From assembly GCF_008124765.1 (NCBI RefSeq), contig NZ_VNHS01000003.1, positions 620,001 to 684,000 of the forward strand: DNA of 64,000 nt, given 5' to 3'. Positions 42,896 to 52,399 of the stretch are shown piece by piece. The notes under the pieces are model-generated. The model searched no databases, was not told where the DNA came from, and saw only the letters and a program-made list of their open reading frames with translations. The number at the start of each line of letters is the position of its first letter. Position 1 is the first letter of the stretch. The translations under genes were made by a program, and so were the position numbers. The DNA is from Paenibacillus methanolicus. Lineage in GTDB: Bacteria > Bacillota > Bacilli > Paenibacillales > Paenibacillaceae.

Positions 42896-44311
42896 ATGAA
42901 GAAACAAGGCGTAAATCCTTACTTGCCGTCCTGGGAGTATATCCCCGACGGCGAGCCCCATGTGTTCCAGGACCGCGTTTATGTATACGGATCGCATGAC
43001 CGTTATAACGGGCATGTCTTCTGTCTGAACGATTACGTCTGCTGGTCGGCGCCCGCGAACGATCTGGCGGACTGGCGATATGAAGGCGTGATCTACGAGA
43101 AGACGGACGATCCGCTGAACCCGGACGGACGCATGTGTCTCTATGCCCCCGACGTCACCCTAGGACCGGACGGACGGTATTATCTGTACTATGTCCTGGA
43201 TAAGGTGTCCGTCGTCTCGGTCGCCGTCTGCGATACGCCTGCAGGCAAGTATGAATTCTACGGATACGTGCAGTACGCCGACGGGACGCGACTGGGCGAG
43301 CGGGCAGGCGATCAGCCGCAATTCGATCCGGGCGTCTTGACGGAAGGCGACCTCACTTACCTGTATACCGGGTTCTGCGCGATCGGCGACAAGTCGCGCA
43401 AGGGCGCGATGGCCACCGTTATCGGGCCGGATATGCGGACGATCGTCGAAGAACCGGTGTTCATCATGCCCAGCGAGCCGTACAGCCAAGGATCCGGCTA
43501 TGAAGGGCATGCGTTCTTCGAAGCGCCTTCCATCCGCAAGCGCGGCGATACGTATTATTTCGTCTATTCCTCCGTCGTCATGCATGAGCTGTGCTACGCG
43601 ACCAGCAAGCATCCGACGAGAGGCTTGGAATACCGCGGCGTCATCGTAAGCAACAACGACATGCATATCGATTCGTACAAGCCGGCGAGCAAGCCCATGT
43701 ATTATGGCGGCAACAATCACGGCGGCTTGGTGGAAGCAGACGGTCAATGGTACATCTTCTATCACCGTCATACGAACGGCACGAGCTTCAGCCGCCAGGG
43801 CTGCATCGAGCCGATCGCGATTCTGGAGGACGGTACCATACCGCAAGTCGAGATCACGACGAGCGGTCCGAACGGCGGCCCGCTCCTCGGCCGCGGCCGG
43901 TATCCGGCCTATCTAGCCTGCCACCTGTTCACGGAAACGGAAGAGAGTTACTCAGGCACGCACGGCGCGTGGATGGACGGCCGATTCCCGAAGATCACCC
44001 AAGACGGCAAGGACGGGGACGAAGAGATCGGTTATATCGCGAATATGCGGGATTCCGCAACGGCGGGGTTCAAGTACTTCCGATGCGAGGGCGTGAAGCG
44101 CGTGAAGATTGAAGTTCGCGGATATGCCCAAGGCCGCTTCGAGGTCAAGACGGCATGGGACGGACCCTCGCTTGGAGCAATTCCGGTCGAGTTCACGAAT
44201 GTCTGGACGACGTACGAAGCCGACATCGCGGTTCCGGACGGCGTTCAAGCGTTATACTTCGCGTACAGAGGCATCGGCAACGCGAGTCTGGCGTCATTCG
44301 AGCTGGAATAG
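42896..44311 (+). CDS. GH43 glycosidase with C-terminal CBM6-like domain, intracellular
   Basis: 471 residues from ATG 42896; a GTG at 42881 is possible, but it is only one base from GGAGG, while the ATG is 16 bases away, so the start is unsettled. No signal peptide, so it should act on imported oligosaccharides. GH43 residues are visible: Asp in IPDGEPHVF, Asp in YAPDVTLGPDG and the general acid Glu in HAFFEAPSIRK. After the propeller (about 1-330), a beta-sandwich of CBM6 type closes the protein (about 340-471). Beta-xylosidase or arabinofuranosidase activity fits the family and the neighbouring importer. Confidence 0.9.
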   Translation: MKKQGVNPYLPSWEYIPDGEPHVFQDRVYVYGSHDRYNGHVFCLNDYVCWSAPANDLADWRYEGVIYEKTDDPLNPDGRMCLYAPDVTLGPDGRYYLYYVLDKVSVVSVAVCDTPAGKYEFYGYVQYADGTRLGERAGDQPQFDPGVLTEGDLTYLYTGFCAIGDKSRKGAMATVIGPDMRTIVEEPVFIMPSEPYSQGSGYEGHAFFEAPSIRKRGDTYYFVYSSVVMHELCYATSKHPTRGLEYRGVIVSNNDMHIDSYKPASKPMYYGGNNHGGLVEADGQWYIFYHRHTNGTSFSRQGCIEPIAILEDGTIPQVEITTSGPNGGPLLGRGRYPAYLACHLFTETEESYSGTHGAWMDGRFPKITQDGKDGDEEIGYIANMRDSATAGFKYFRCEGVKRVKIEVRGYAQGRFEVKTAWDGPSLGAIPVEFTNVWTTYEADIAVPDGVQALYFAYRGIGNASLASFELE

Positions 44312-44352
44312 TCAATTTACCGATTGCTAAAAGCGTTGTATGCAAAGAAACG

Positions 44353-44385
44353 AATGGCAGCCTGACCTCGCGTCAGGCTGCCATT
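44353..44385 (+). terminator. Terminator after the GH43 gene
   Basis: AATGGCAGCCTGAC pairs perfectly with GTCAGGCTGCCATT and is followed by TTCG. It ends the YesN-YesM-importer-GH43 run. Confidence 0.85.
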
Positions 44386-44420
44386 TTCGCGTCCCGTGTT
44401 CGACCCGCCTGAAAATCACA

Positions 44421-44463
44421 CCAGAATAGGCCAAATAAGCGGATGAGCAATCATTCGCCTATT
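44421..44463. repeat. 43-bp direct repeat, left copy, flanking the biosynthetic cluster
   Basis: Aligned without gaps to 56402-56444, 37 of 43 bases are identical, in the same orientation. It contains an imperfect stem (AATAGG...CGGATGA against TCATTCGCCTATT). It lies 33 bases beyond the stop of the last cluster gene, so it could also act as that operon's terminator. Confidence 0.7.
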
Positions 44464-44496
44464 AGACCGAGATTAATTGGTGATACTACTGCGGCA

Positions 44497-45537
44497 TCAT
44501 AACGATTCCGCAGCCTGTAACATGAAGAAAAACTGATTATTAAAATGCGTTTCATTTACATAAATTCTCTCCAATATGCCCGCACACTTGTCAACGATTT
44601 CCTTGGTGAACTTTTTGGAATGGATGGCTTTCGTACAATAGATCCTTATTAACATCCAGTCATCAATAATTTGGTCCAACAACGAGTCCATTGTATTTTT
44701 CGCATTTCGATGATCCATGTTGTACTTATAGAGCGTATTTAACCTATATTTCTCCGAACATTTTCGGTAAATCGTACTGCTTAGCGTTTCTATAATCGTT
44801 TCGTTTGTTATCACGAATTCGAAATTTTTCGCCAACATCAAGATATTTTTCAAGCTTTCCGTTATTTCATTTTGATACCTGTACATATTCTCCACAAATT
44901 CATGGATGTTCGATCGCGCCAACTTCTTATTTAGCAAGCCATCCTGATCAGCGGGGGACTTTAGCGCATATTCCCAATAATAGTTTGGCATTTTGAGGTG
45001 TTCCACACTCATGCATCCATTCTTAAATTCCGAGAACGGTAAAGAATAGCGTCTGTATTCCGTAATATCATCAACCGTATAGATTTCCTTCTGGGTAAGA
45101 TGAAAGCCATAAACTAAAACGGGATGCAGTCCATGTTGTTTGTTAAAATAAAATTCCCGCCCGCGTTGATAAAACAAATCAATAAAAATGGATATGGGAT
45201 GACCATTCGAAATCGAGCTTATGATCTCATCTTGTAAGGCATCGATGTCAGGAGATTTTCTGCGAATCGAGATTCCCATTTTCGCAAGTAACGTATCCCC
45301 TTCTTCGAGATTCAACACTTCTAGCTTGAAATATCCTTTTGTTGTTATTTTTTGTTTATCGAATCGATAAATACTAACAACATTATTTAAAATCGGCAAC
45401 GAATCTTTTTTGAAATAACCGGCAAGCGTTAAATACAAATTGTATTCACAATTAAAATAAGGAAAATTATGATGAGGAAACATTTTTTTCATCCCGTCGA
45501 ATGGTTGAAAGTTATCCAGAGAAACCATTTCCTCCAT
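44497..45537 (-). CDS. BtrH_N-domain protein (butirosin BtrH-like), possible acyl/aminoacyl transferase
   Basis: 346 residues, ATG behind GAGGTGATG. The N-terminal part (about 15-160) has features of the BtrH_N family: a Cys in YFNCEYNLYLTLAGYF, the stretch GHPISIFIDLFYQRG, and the His/Asp block HGLHPVLVYGFH...IYTVDD, as in papain-like C39-type folds. The C-terminal half is helical and unassigned. BtrH in butirosin biosynthesis transfers an acyl group from a carrier protein to the aminoglycoside. With an ACP gene in the same run, a similar transfer or release role is plausible. The gene is more AT-rich than the others in the cluster. Confidence 0.72.
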   Translation of the reverse strand: MEEMVSLDNFQPFDGMKKMFPHHNFPYFNCEYNLYLTLAGYFKKDSLPILNNVVSIYRFDKQKITTKGYFKLEVLNLEEGDTLLAKMGISIRRKSPDIDALQDEIISSISNGHPISIFIDLFYQRGREFYFNKQHGLHPVLVYGFHLTQKEIYTVDDITEYRRYSLPFSEFKNGCMSVEHLKMPNYYWEYALKSPADQDGLLNKKLARSNIHEFVENMYRYQNEITESLKNILMLAKNFEFVITNETIIETLSSTIYRKCSEKYRLNTLYKYNMDHRNAKNTMDSLLDQIIDDWMLIRIYCTKAIHSKKFTKEIVDKCAGILERIYVNETHFNNQFFFMLQAAESL

Positions 45538-45547
45538 AAATTTATCA

Positions 45548-46501
45548 TCACCTCTTAACTAGGTTCATCATCCGGTATTGCCGCGTTCCCTCCTTCATCT
45601 CTTCATATTTCTTCGAGCCGGGCAATGCGATGAAATCGTTGATGTCTTCCATCTTCGTGCTCGCGTTGGCGTTGTTCGCGATCCCTTGCGCGCCCGTACG
45701 CTGCTCGGCGTTCTCGTCGCACGATAGAAGGACATTCGAGGTCACATCCTGATTGCGGATCACGGACAAGCCCGCTTCCTCTAACAGCCTCACGTTCTGT
45801 ACGACTTCTTCTTCCAGCATCAGCTCCGTATACAGGAATACGCCGCCATGTCTCAAGATCCGGTACACCTCTTGATAGAATCGCGCTCGATTCGGATAGG
45901 CATGCGCGGATTCGATATTCAACACGACATCGAAACTCTCGTCCGCGAACGGAATATTTTCGGCGTCGCCGACGAGATAGGAAGCTTCCGTCAACCTGGA
46001 TTTGGCACTGCAATACGCGATATTCGCCGGGCAGATGTCTAGACCGACCATGGAGAGCGGCTTGAAATATTTATGCAAAGCCGCTATATTCCCTCCCCTG
46101 CCGCATCCGATGTCGATAACGTCTCGCTCCCGGATCGCCGTCCCGCCCACTACCTCGAGCAGCAGCTTGACTGAATTTCGATTCCATACCTCGTCGGGTT
46201 CGATCGCCGCATGCTGCTCATTCCCTGTCGGGACGTAACCATAGTTTAAAAATGTCGCGAACCGGCCGATGCCGGAAAGCGCAAGGGAATTCGAAATCTC
46301 GGCATAATCCCGAATCTCGCCCGCTTTACGATCCCAATCGGAAGGGCGGTCAACCTGCTCGCGCCGGTCGAGCATCGATACATAACGATGCTCGATCGTA
46401 TACGCCGCTTGGCAGCGGCGGCATTGCAGAGCGGTATCCGATTGGGCCAGCTCGCCCTTACAGCCGGAGCATACCAACCTTGCATGCAGATGCTGTACCA
46501 T
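45548..46501 (-). CDS. SAM-dependent methyltransferase with N-terminal zinc-ribbon-like segment
   Basis: 317 residues from ATG 46501 behind GGGGGT. The N-terminus holds two CxxC knuckles (LVCSGCKG and LQCRRCQA), as in Trm112/RlmA-type fusions. A class I methyltransferase fold follows, with motif I VIDIGCGRGGN, the acidic loop LDICPANIAYC, and post-motif LVGDAENIPFADESFDVVLN. The FKPLSMVGLDI region is like small-molecule O- or C-methyltransferases. It is 10 bases upstream of the BtrH_N gene and 22 bases after FkbM, so a tailoring step on the cluster product is likely. Confidence 0.85.
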   Translation of the reverse strand: MVQHLHARLVCSGCKGELAQSDTALQCRRCQAAYTIEHRYVSMLDRREQVDRPSDWDRKAGEIRDYAEISNSLALSGIGRFATFLNYGYVPTGNEQHAAIEPDEVWNRNSVKLLLEVVGGTAIRERDVIDIGCGRGGNIAALHKYFKPLSMVGLDICPANIAYCSAKSRLTEASYLVGDAENIPFADESFDVVLNIESAHAYPNRARFYQEVYRILRHGGVFLYTELMLEEEVVQNVRLLEEAGLSVIRNQDVTSNVLLSCDENAEQRTGAQGIANNANASTKMEDINDFIALPGSKKYEEMKEGTRQYRMMNLVKR

Positions 46502-46523
46502 GACTACCCCCAACAATCGCTTC

Positions 46524-47381
46524 TCATACGTCTTTCGCGGCCGGTTTGTGCATTTCATTGAACGCATACACATTGTAGTAATCCGGGATGTTCAAGTCTT
46601 CGTAGTAATCGATCAAGACATGGAAGCCGTTGGTTCGGAATAGGTTCTCGAGCCTGCCGATCTGCTCCCCGTCCAATCCGTGTACCTCCATCACGATTTG
46701 GTTGATTTTCCCCCAATCTTCCGGATGGATGCCTTCCAGCACCTCGAACTCGCTCTTTTCCACGTCGATTTTGAGCAGATCAATCTGGTTCAGATCGTAA
46801 TAGCGGATCATTTCGGAGATCGTCGTTAGCTTGCATCGATAGATCTGTTCATTAAGGAGCTTCGGCGTCATCAGATGATCGACAAACCGGTTTAGCACGC
46901 GCGGGTCGGCAAAATCGTTCCTGTAATGGTTGATTAGCCCGTATCGGAGATCTTGATCGTGGTTCTCCCGGTATTTGATCTGGACGGAATCCGTGGACAT
47001 CGTAGGAAAATAGGCAAACTCCGCTTCCTTGATCTCGTTGGAAAGTCCGACGTTAACCGTCGTTACGCGAGGCAGCGAGCTCGTATTCATCATCAAGAGG
47101 TTAAACGTCGGAGGGATCGGCTCAAAGGCATAAACCCTGCAGTTGCTCTTGCTGCTGACAAACAGGGTAAACATGCCGATATTAGCCCCGACGTCCATGA
47201 CCGTGCCGTTATCCGGGAGCGTAATGCCGTGCTTGAAATACATCTCCTTGCGGAAAATCTCGTTGTAGAGGAACTCGGTCTCGCCTTCGTTGTTTGGATA
47301 GATTTCGATCCCGTTGGGCAGCCGTTTCTTTGCGATAGCCCCTGTCTGCGACGGATGGCGCTCCTGCTCCGTTCTGCTCAT
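46524..47381 (-). CDS. FkbM-family methyltransferase
   Basis: 285 residues from ATG 47381, which has AAGGTGA five bases upstream; ATG 47417 is a longer option. The FkbM core shows motif I VMDVGANIGMFTLFV, the acidic motif YAFEPIPPTFNLL and LLKIDVEKSEFEVLEG. FkbM enzymes O-methylate sugars, polyketides or peptides. Here it lies between the ABC-2 permease and the second methyltransferase, and a glycosyltransferase is in the same run, so methylation of a sugar hydroxyl is one reasonable guess. Confidence 0.88.
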   Translation of the reverse strand: MSRTEQERHPSQTGAIAKKRLPNGIEIYPNNEGETEFLYNEIFRKEMYFKHGITLPDNGTVMDVGANIGMFTLFVSSKSNCRVYAFEPIPPTFNLLMMNTSSLPRVTTVNVGLSNEIKEAEFAYFPTMSTDSVQIKYRENHDQDLRYGLINHYRNDFADPRVLNRFVDHLMTPKLLNEQIYRCKLTTISEMIRYYDLNQIDLLKIDVEKSEFEVLEGIHPEDWGKINQIVMEVHGLDGEQIGRLENLFRTNGFHVLIDYYEDLNIPDYYNVYAFNEMHKPAAKDV

Positions 47382-47421
47382 TCGAATCACCTTCTCATCG
47401 TTCTGTTTATTGGGCATTTCA

Positions 47422-48249
47422 CTAACTGCTGGCGCTTTCATAGCGTTTGACGGCCAGTTTCCAGAACAGCCTAACCGCGATAAGCGAGATAACCGGAGCC
47501 GCAAAAATCCATATGCCGAGGAACGCATTCAATCGCTCGATCAAATAAACCGACGGCATGTTGACGATGAACAAGATCGGCACGACATACAGCCCTATTC
47601 TCCGCAGCCATTTGGGGTAGATGTACATGGGCATATTGTTCAGATCCCAGCATTTGTCGAGCATGTCGAAAATCGCGCCGGATTTCACCGTCCAGAAGGA
47701 CAGCAGCTGCGGAATCAGAAGCACCGCATACATCACGACCGTGCCGCTCAAGATCGCGCCGATATATCCGGCCAGGTGGATAAAGCTTGGTTCGATGTCC
47801 AGACGCCGCCACGCCAGCACGACCATCGTAATGCCGGCGATCAGGTTCGGGATCGGAAACGCGAAGTTGACCTGCCGGAATGAAATCATGAACTGCAGCG
47901 AGAGCGGCTTCGTCATATACAAGTCCAGCGTCCCGTTGCGGATATGACCGGCGAATCGATAGAAGTTATCCATAAATAGCCCCGTATAGATCGCGATCAT
48001 GATCGTATAGGTCCCGGTGAAGATCATCATCTCGTCCGGGGAGATCCCGTTGATTTCGATCCCGAGCTGGAACACAAAGAAGATATAGATCAGCTTGGAA
48101 AACAGAAATACGGTCTCCATGATCAAGCCGGAGTAGAAATTCGCTCTGTATTCCATGTAACCGACCAAGCTGTTCTTGGCGAAAATAAAGAACATGCGCA
48201 CATGCTTCCGGATCTCCGTTAAGCTGACACTCACCGACCTAACCTCCAA
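47422..48249 (-). CDS. ABC-2 family exporter permease
   Basis: 275 residues with six predicted membrane helices and the features of the ABC-2 family: a cytosolic N-terminus (FFIFAKNSLVGYMEYRANF), then TYTIMIAIYTGLFMDNFYRF and HIRNGTLDLYMTKPLSLQFM. It overlaps the stop of the other permease gene by 11 bases. With that permease and the ATPase at 49026 it should form an exporter, the most natural route out for the product of this cluster. Confidence 0.85.
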   Translation of the reverse strand: MEVRSVSVSLTEIRKHVRMFFIFAKNSLVGYMEYRANFYSGLIMETVFLFSKLIYIFFVFQLGIEINGISPDEMMIFTGTYTIMIAIYTGLFMDNFYRFAGHIRNGTLDLYMTKPLSLQFMISFRQVNFAFPIPNLIAGITMVVLAWRRLDIEPSFIHLAGYIGAILSGTVVMYAVLLIPQLLSFWTVKSGAIFDMLDKCWDLNNMPMYIYPKWLRRIGLYVVPILFIVNMPSVYLIERLNAFLGIWIFAAPVISLIAVRLFWKLAVKRYESASS

Positions 48250-49048
48250 CGGCTACATATTTCCTCATCCCGGCATCCCACGAGAACTTGGAAATGATCA
48301 TAAGCGCGATCACCCAGACCGCCTGTACGAGAAGCCCGCGCACGATCTCATGACCCGTCATACTCCCGTTGATGATGTTAACCGGGAAGAACACGACATA
48401 TTGAAACGGCAAATAGCTGGAGATGCTAGATACCGTATCTCCGAAAATAGTAAGCGGAAAGATAGCGCCGCTGAGCAGGTAGACGCCTTGTCCGAACGCG
48501 ATAAAAACGCCCCAAACCTCCGTAATGATGAACGCGAGCGCGCTAATCGAATAGAAGAGGAGGAAGTTGATGAGTAGTCCGAACAGAATGCCGACCAAGA
48601 ACAGCACGATCTGCTCCCCTCTAAGATGAAACTCCCAAATCCGGGTAAATACGATCATCAGGATCGCAAATAGAATAAGGACGACACCGGTTTGAACCGT
48701 TTTCCCCCCGAAAAAATTACAAATCCGATAGCTGAAATAATGGATGGGCTGAGCAATGAATTTGCTCAGTCCGCCCGTCTTGATATCATTCGCGATTTCC
48801 CCTTCGAAGCCGGCAGAAACCAGCTTGGAGACGACGCCGGACAGCACGGAATAAATCATCATCTGGGAATAGGTATAGCCGTTGATAATCTCATGCGGCG
48901 AGCTGCGATACACGGCGGTCCAGAGGAAGCATTGGACGAGAATGATGAAGCTTCCGCTGATGAGGCTCAGCAGGAAATCGGTCCGGTACTCCATCGCGCT
49001 CTGAAGAGCGAGGATGTACGTCCTTTTATACTTCCGCAAAGCTTTCAT
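48239..49048 (-). CDS. ABC-2 family exporter permease
   Basis: 269 residues from ATG 49048 behind GGATGGGG; a longer frame to 49120 lies inside the ATPase gene. Six helices, with ALQSAMEYRTDFLLSLISG near the N-terminus and the intracellular loop EGEIANDIKTGGLSKFIAQPI, which parallels the other permease (GHIRNGTLDLYMTKPL). The gene overlaps the ATPase gene by 23 bases, indicating coupled synthesis of the exporter parts. Confidence 0.85.
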   Translation of the reverse strand: MKALRKYKRTYILALQSAMEYRTDFLLSLISGSFIILVQCFLWTAVYRSSPHEIINGYTYSQMMIYSVLSGVVSKLVSAGFEGEIANDIKTGGLSKFIAQPIHYFSYRICNFFGGKTVQTGVVLILFAILMIVFTRIWEFHLRGEQIVLFLVGILFGLLINFLLFYSISALAFIITEVWGVFIAFGQGVYLLSGAIFPLTIFGDTVSSISSYLPFQYVVFFPVNIINGSMTGHEIVRGLLVQAVWVIALMIISKFSWDAGMRKYVAVGG

Positions 49049-50030
49049 GGCTGACCCCATCCTTCTGATACAAGCTTTCGATCCCTTGCTCGACCGGGAT
49101 ATCTTCAATCGTGAAATCAAGGATCGGGAACCGGTCCAGCATCATCTTGGAAAGCCGCTGGAGGTCATGCTTATCGATCTCCATGACGGCATTCATGCCG
49201 TCATGCTGCATGATCGTGCCATAATCGAGCAGCGCTTGCCTCGGCACTTCGTCCGTAAATTGCAGCTTGATGATCTTCTTGGCATGAAACAACTCGTTCA
49301 CGCGCCGCAGGTCGCCGTCGTATACGATCTTCCCGTGATTAATGATGATCGTTCGTTTGCACAGATCCTCGATATCCGCCATGTAGTGGCTCGTCAGAAT
49401 GACCGTTGCTTTCGTCTGCTGGTTATAATGCTTCAGGAACTCCCGAATGCGCTTCTGCGAAATCAGATCGAGTCCGATTGTCGGCTCATCCAGGAAAATC
49501 ACCTTGGGCCGGTGGATCAGCGACGCGATCAGCTCCATCTTCATCCGTTCGCCAAGCGACAGCCTCCGCACCTGGATGTTGAGCAGGTCCTTTACGTCAA
49601 GCATCTCCGTAAGCTCATCCAAGACAAGGTTGTATGGCTTATCCTCGAGCTCATAGATACATTTATTCAGATACAACGATTCGTTCGCCGGCAGATCCCA
49701 CCACAACTGCGATTTCTGCCCCATCACGATCGAGAACTGCATCTTGAATTCTTTCTTCCGTTCCCAAGGGACATAGCCGAACACCTTCGCCTGGCCGCTT
49801 GTCGGATACAAGATGCCGGACAGCATCTTCAGCGTCGTCGTTTTGCCGGAACCGTTCGGGCCCAAGAATCCGACCATCTCGCCTTGCTCGATCGCGAATG
49901 ATATTTCGCTGACCGCCTCTTTGATCAGCGTATTTCGCTTCACTAAATTTTTCAGGGATTTTTTGAACCCCAATTCTTTTTCATAGTAGTTGAAGTTCTT
50001 GGATAAGCGTTCGACTTGGATGATGCTCAC
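49026..50030 (-). CDS. ABC exporter ATPase (DrrA/NatA-like)
   Basis: 334 residues from GTG 50030 behind GGGGTG; upstream codons belong to the radical SAM gene region. Motifs: Walker A GPNGSGKTTT, Q-loop MGQKSQLWW, signature LSLGERMKME (Leu-Ser-Leu-Gly, a variant of LSGGQ), Walker B VIFLDEPTIGLD and H-switch LTSHYM. A C-terminal extension (about 240-334) is usual in DrrA-type ATPases. It energises the two ABC-2 permeases that follow and overlap it. Confidence 0.92.
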   Translation of the reverse strand: MSIIQVERLSKNFNYYEKELGFKKSLKNLVKRNTLIKEAVSEISFAIEQGEMVGFLGPNGSGKTTTLKMLSGILYPTSGQAKVFGYVPWERKKEFKMQFSIVMGQKSQLWWDLPANESLYLNKCIYELEDKPYNLVLDELTEMLDVKDLLNIQVRRLSLGERMKMELIASLIHRPKVIFLDEPTIGLDLISQKRIREFLKHYNQQTKATVILTSHYMADIEDLCKRTIIINHGKIVYDGDLRRVNELFHAKKIIKLQFTDEVPRQALLDYGTIMQHDGMNAVMEIDKHDLQRLSKMMLDRFPILDFTIEDIPVEQGIESLYQKDGVSHESFAEV

Positions 50031-50062
50031 CGGTGCACCCCATTTATGTTGATCTGGAATAG

Positions 50063-51241
50063 CTAAACACCGTGCAAATGCAAGACGCTGCACTTGGAAC
50101 ACGCCGGTGTCAGTCGTTCGTCCATCATTTCCCGTATCCTTCCGTAGGTCATGCTATGCCATAATTCTTGTACGGAGGCTTCATGTAATCGGCCGATCTC
50201 GAACTCCTTGAAAAATTTGCACGCGATAATCGTTCCGTCGGGCGTAATATCCATCCGATTCGACAGCGCCAGGCACTTCTTGTTCATCGTGCCTTTGCCC
50301 ACCACCTCTTTGCCGAGCACGAAATCTTCGATCTGGTCCTGATCCAGATTCGGCTGGTAGCGCAAACGCATCTTCCATGTCCGGTTGTTAACCCGGTCCA
50401 GCTCGCTCATCAAAGCAGGTATGCGCTCCGGGTCCAGCTTGTAGTTAAAGGCGTGCCAGCTTCGTTCCCCCTTGTGCTCGCTCGCCGGAAGAAAGTCGAA
50501 CGTCCGGTCGAAGTAATCGTCCATCCCCTGCGTGCATTCATCCGAGATATACCACGGGAAGCAGACCATGACCAGATCTACGCCGACGCCCTCCAGAAAG
50601 TCCAGCAGATCGTAAAGTTTGCCGGTCATGGCATCGTTCACGACGGTATGGATCGAGATTTTGCCCCTGAATCGGTTTTCCTTACGCAGCTGGACTAGCA
50701 TCCGGATGGCGTCTATCGCCTTGTTGAACACCCCTTTGCCGCGAAGCGCGTCATTCTCCTCTTCGAATCCATCGAGCGCGATAAGCAGCTCCAGGTTATC
50801 GGAAATACGCAGCAAAGCGTCCAGTTTTCGCTCGATCAGCATCGCGTTCGTGCAGATCGTCGTTTCGCGAGGATGGGCTTCAAGCAGGTCGGCCAAACGG
50901 TCGAAATGGCTGTATACGAGCGGTTCGCCGCCCCAGATGTAGAGCCTTGACTTGGCTGGTTCCGTCTCGAGGATCAGCTTCTCCAGCAGCCCGTAATCGA
51001 GTTGTTCCCGCTGCTGCTCCGGCGTCATGAAGTGGTGGTAGCCAGTGTCGTTCCATTGATAGCAGTGCTTGCAGCGCAAGTTGCATTGGTTCGTCAGTTT
51101 AATCCCGACCGACTCCGGCAACGGCGTCGCGTAACCTTTCGTTTTCGCCATGTTCCGCTTTGTTTCCACGGTATTCTTGATGGTACGTTTCAATATTTCT
51201 AAATCCTTGGGTGAATGTTTGATCTCCGATTTCGGATTCAT
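50063..51241 (-). CDS. Radical SAM protein with abbreviated SPASM domain
   Basis: 392 residues from ATG 51241 behind AAGGGTG. The radical SAM cluster motif is C53-N-L-R-C57-K-H-C60, with the SAM-binding GGEP in IWGGEPLVYSHF. After the barrel, a SPASM-like C-terminus has a Cys in NKKCLALSN, then GTIIACKFF and finally TPACSKCSVLH, so one auxiliary iron-sulfur cluster is likely, rather than two. Such enzymes oxidise, epimerise or crosslink substrates that may be sugars or peptides. A substrate cannot be assigned. It lies 42 bases after the other radical SAM gene. Confidence 0.9.
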   Translation of the reverse strand: MNPKSEIKHSPKDLEILKRTIKNTVETKRNMAKTKGYATPLPESVGIKLTNQCNLRCKHCYQWNDTGYHHFMTPEQQREQLDYGLLEKLILETEPAKSRLYIWGGEPLVYSHFDRLADLLEAHPRETTICTNAMLIERKLDALLRISDNLELLIALDGFEEENDALRGKGVFNKAIDAIRMLVQLRKENRFRGKISIHTVVNDAMTGKLYDLLDFLEGVGVDLVMVCFPWYISDECTQGMDDYFDRTFDFLPASEHKGERSWHAFNYKLDPERIPALMSELDRVNNRTWKMRLRYQPNLDQDQIEDFVLGKEVVGKGTMNKKCLALSNRMDITPDGTIIACKFFKEFEIGRLHEASVQELWHSMTYGRIREMMDERLTPACSKCSVLHLHGV

Positions 51242-51283
51242 AGGAACACACCCTTCATCAAAGTATGGGGTCGCTCGCATCGA

Positions 51284-52372
51284 TCAGTAAATATAATACC
51301 TTGAACAAGCCGTGCAAATCGGAAGCATATTTTTTTTCATATACGCGCGATATTCTTTGTACTTGCCGCTATTCCAGATATCGAGCAGATTCTCGTCGTT
51401 CACGTTGCCAAAGGTCAAATCATAGAAAGCATGGCAGGGCGAAACGTCGCCCCTTGCCGTAATCTCCGCATAAACCCATGGAAGCGAGCAGCGGTTTCGT
51501 TTATCGGCCATCTGATCGAATTGCCCCGAGAAATAGTTGCGCAAATTCGGTTCATCAATCGTCTTCGGATACGTAATCACATGAATGCGGTTGTTCAAGC
51601 AATATTCCTTCACCGCATGGAGCTGTCTCGTCAATTCCGGGATATCGATCTGGCTGAACGAGCTGATGTCCCGCCATACCATCCCCTTGGCATAAGGAGC
51701 GCCATGAACATCGAATTCCTCTCGAAGAACCTCCACATATTGGGCATACTGCTCTTCCGTTGCATAGAGCTGTACTTCCATGCTGATATGGTCCAACATC
51801 GACAAGTCGATATGCTTGAAGAAGAACTCCTCGATGTACATATAGTTCAATGGCGTAATGATGAAGGAAACGCCCATCTTCGGAAACTGCTTGCCTTTGC
51901 TCTCCCGAAGCTCATAGAGCTTCTCGATCCCCTTGATCACTTTCTTGAACACGCCTTTGCCCCGCTGCCGGTCGTTGATTGCCTCGGGACCGTCGAGCGA
52001 CATCCAGATTTTATTGGGGGCCGTCTCGACAAGCATCTCGGCATGCTGCTCGAGCAAGGTGCCGTTCGTGGGGAAGTCCGCAACGCTTCCATAATGCTGG
52101 ATCATGGCCAGAATGTCGCTCAGCCACGGGTACATCAGCGGCTCGCCGCCGAAGAAATCGTAATACGGCTTGCCCGGGCTGCACGCGACGATAATCTTTT
52201 TGATCACATCCGGATCCAGCTGCGCTAACGTTTTCTTGCTTTTGTAAGGCCCTTCGAGTCCCCACTCATAGCACATCTTGCATCGTAAATTACACTCCTC
52301 CAGCAACTGTAAGACGATCCATCTCGGGTAGCTTACGGTTTCTTGGGCCACGCTCAATTTGTTTACGCTCAT
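51284..52372 (-). CDS. Radical SAM/SPASM protein, second enzyme
   Basis: 362 residues. The cluster motif is C27-N-L-R-C31-K-M-C34, then FFGGEPLMYPWL for SAM binding and WMSLDGPEAINDRQRGKGVF (a stretch common in SPASM enzymes). The C-terminal auxiliary region has CSLPWVYAEITARGDVSPC, and CTACSRYYIY at the very end. It is only distantly similar to the neighbour at 50063 outside the shared motifs, so the two probably do different steps. No small precursor-peptide gene was found beside them. Confidence 0.9.
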   Translation of the reverse strand: MSVNKLSVAQETVSYPRWIVLQLLEECNLRCKMCYEWGLEGPYKSKKTLAQLDPDVIKKIIVACSPGKPYYDFFGGEPLMYPWLSDILAMIQHYGSVADFPTNGTLLEQHAEMLVETAPNKIWMSLDGPEAINDRQRGKGVFKKVIKGIEKLYELRESKGKQFPKMGVSFIITPLNYMYIEEFFFKHIDLSMLDHISMEVQLYATEEQYAQYVEVLREEFDVHGAPYAKGMVWRDISSFSQIDIPELTRQLHAVKEYCLNNRIHVITYPKTIDEPNLRNYFSGQFDQMADKRNRCSLPWVYAEITARGDVSPCHAFYDLTFGNVNDENLLDIWNSGKYKEYRAYMKKNMLPICTACSRYYIY

Positions 52373-52399
52373 CGCACGATCCCTTCCGCCATTGCAATC

